Positions 63,152-64,000 of a stretch of DNA of 64,000 nt are shown piece after piece. The position numbers and the translations under genes were made by a program. Under the pieces are notes generated by a model. It saw nothing but the letters and a program-made list of their open reading frames with translations. It did no database searches and was not told where the DNA came from. The stretch is taken from NCBI GenBank assembly GCA_030040965.1, contig JASHOT010000130.1:36932-100931 (forward strand), read 5' to 3'. Positions within the stretch are counted from its first letter, which is position 1. Every line of letters starts with the position of its first letter. This DNA is from Candidatus Sulfotelmatobacter sp. GTDB taxonomy: Bacteria; Acidobacteriota; Terriglobia; Terriglobales; Acidobacteriaceae.

Positions 63152-64000
63152 ATGATTTCCATCAACATGACAAGCAAGAACTCTGTTCGCAACGTCGCCG
63201 ACACGCGCGAGTTACTAGCGTGGGGCAAGAACCTGAACAATATCGCAACCGCAACCTGGGGCAACATCAATGTGCTGGCATTTGCCGCCATATTGATCGT
63301 TTGTTCTTTCGCCGTGGGTTGTTCCAAGGACAAACCGAAGCCGGTGAGCTCCAACAATCCGATGCCGGCGATGCCGGCACCGGCCGTTGCTCCTCCCGCG
63401 CCCGTCACGCTGGCCGAAAGCAAACCGGCTCCGAAAAAGAGCGTGGTGCACAAGAAACCAGCAACCGTGAACTATACCGACAAGACGTATGGCGTGAGCT
63501 TTGAGTATTCGCGACGCTATGCCATCGAGACGGGCAACGCCGCGGCCGATGTTGTGATGTCGAATCCCATTCCCATGAACTTTGTGCAACCCGGAGGGGT
63601 AGCTCTGGCTGCGGTTGAGTTGCCACAGACCGGATTTGCCAACACGGACTTCTCGTCCGCGTTTTTCAATGTCAGCGTTCACAAGGGCCTGACGTCGGAT
63701 CAATGCAGCGAGTTCGCCGTGCCCCAGCCAAAAGTGATTGCCAGCTCTGCTCAGACTTCGGACGCAGAAACGAAAGCCAACTCGAGCTTTAATTCAACTG
63801 CGGCTTCGGCTTCAGCTTCCACGTCCACTCCGTCAAGCGATGCGACGGCTAGTGGCACATCTTCATCCATCGCAGAGCCCACGAACGTAAGCGCCTCGCC
63901 GTCTACGCAGACCCAGACGCCTGAAGCGCAAAGCTCGAAGCTGCTGCTGGGCGATATGGAGTTGCGCGCGACCGAAGCCGTTTCCGGAGAAGGCGCGCGG
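63152..64000 (+). CDS. Lipoprotein with Ser/Thr-rich linker, cut by window end
   Basis: A reading frame of 283 residues runs off the right edge. It has an N-terminal segment of about 45 residues, then a hydrophobic stretch (VLAFAAILIVCSFAVGC) with a lipobox Cys. Pro/Ala and Lys-rich sequence follows, then a folded part (NYTDKTYGVSFEYSRRYAIE, QPGGVALAAVELPQTGFANT, DFSSAFFNVSVHKGLTSDQC) and a long Ser/Thr/Ala linker. The ribosome site AGGAGGTGATCC at 63137-63148 is almost perfectly complementary to the 16S rRNA end and lies 3 nt before the ATG. The function is unknown; the gap to trpC on the other strand is 210 bp and may hold divergent promoters. Confidence 0.8.
   Translation, partial: MISINMTSKNSVRNVADTRELLAWGKNLNNIATATWGNINVLAFAAILIVCSFAVGCSKDKPKPVSSNNPMPAMPAPAVAPPAPVTLAESKPAPKKSVVHKKPATVNYTDKTYGVSFEYSRRYAIETGNAAADVVMSNPIPMNFVQPGGVALAAVELPQTGFANTDFSSAFFNVSVHKGLTSDQCSEFAVPQPKVIASSAQTSDAETKANSSFNSTAASASASTSTPSSDATASGTSSSIAEPTNVSASPSTQTQTPEAQSSKLLLGDMELRATEAVSGEGAR

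Noticed and set aside
63007..63504. A plus-strand frame of 165 codons at the right end
   Set aside because: The frame starting at 63152 has the signal peptide and the strong ribosome site; this one is out of phase and charged throughout.

Overview
The window is a chromosomal segment of moderately high G+C. Its content suggests an Acidobacteriota genome of the Terriglobia (Koribacter/Sulfotelmatobacter-like) type. This is inferred from gene families rather than from an rRNA: a Ser/Thr kinase fused to a TolB/WD40-like propeller, a GloVer-repeat secreted protein, a Tat-exported FG-GAP/ASPIC-UnbV protein, a PQQ dehydrogenase beside a di-haem cytochrome c, tandem RND pumps, and short imperfect tandem repeats in the gaps between genes. 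No rRNA, CRISPR array, intact prophage or intact insertion sequence was seen.

Layout. 1-3.9 kb: branched-chain amino acid genes ilvD (cut by the window edge), leuC, a small DUF4926-like gene and leuD. 4.2-11.8 kb: an MdtABC-type RND efflux operon. 12.1-16.2 kb: a propeller lipoprotein, then a tight trio of type III polyketide synthase, FAD reductase and YceI protein. 16.2-20 kb (minus strand): histidine kinase, NarL-type regulator and an ASPIC/UnbV protein with overlapping ends. 20-25 kb: a type I ABC exporter, a LolD/MacB-like ATPase and permease, and a secreted esterase. 25.1-26.5 kb: tRNA-Ser followed by the remains of an integrated element (truncated tyrosine recombinase, frameshifted tail-like gene, small membrane protein).

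26.6-38 kb is accessory in character: kinase-propeller, a frameshifted acyltransferase pseudogene, an isoprenylcysteine methyltransferase-like protein, cytochrome c plus PQQ dehydrogenase (followed by the 3' stub of a second copy), a GloVer protein, an intergenic region with RNA-like hairpins, a tandem pair of DUF2007/zinc-ribbon genes, a GNAT and a Nudix gene. 38-50 kb: a LigD lacking the polymerase domain, several secreted hypotheticals, queG, a 2H phosphoesterase, a UDP-glucose-dehydrogenase-like protein that has lost its catalytic residues, a Nudix hydrolase, an SDR and tRNA-Pro.

50.3-62.9 kb is one minus-strand run, read trpC-trpF-trpB-trpA-aroQ-aroF-tyrA-(membrane protein)-scoA-scoB-cdo-(hypothetical)-polA-(membrane protein). 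It joins aromatic amino acid synthesis (trpE, trpG and trpD are absent here) to acetoacetate/CoA transfer, cysteine oxidation and DNA polymerase I. The right edge cuts a lipoprotein gene with a near-perfect ribosome binding site.

The signals most worth following are the catalytically stripped UDP-glucose dehydrogenase paralogue; a heptamer tandem repeat (GTACYNR) that supplies the C-terminal residues and stop codons of three unrelated genes (ligD, scoA, trpC); the polyketide synthase/FAD reductase/YceI trio; the two-component system coupled to an ASPIC/UnbV protein; and the candidate structured RNA at about 35.3-35.65 kb.
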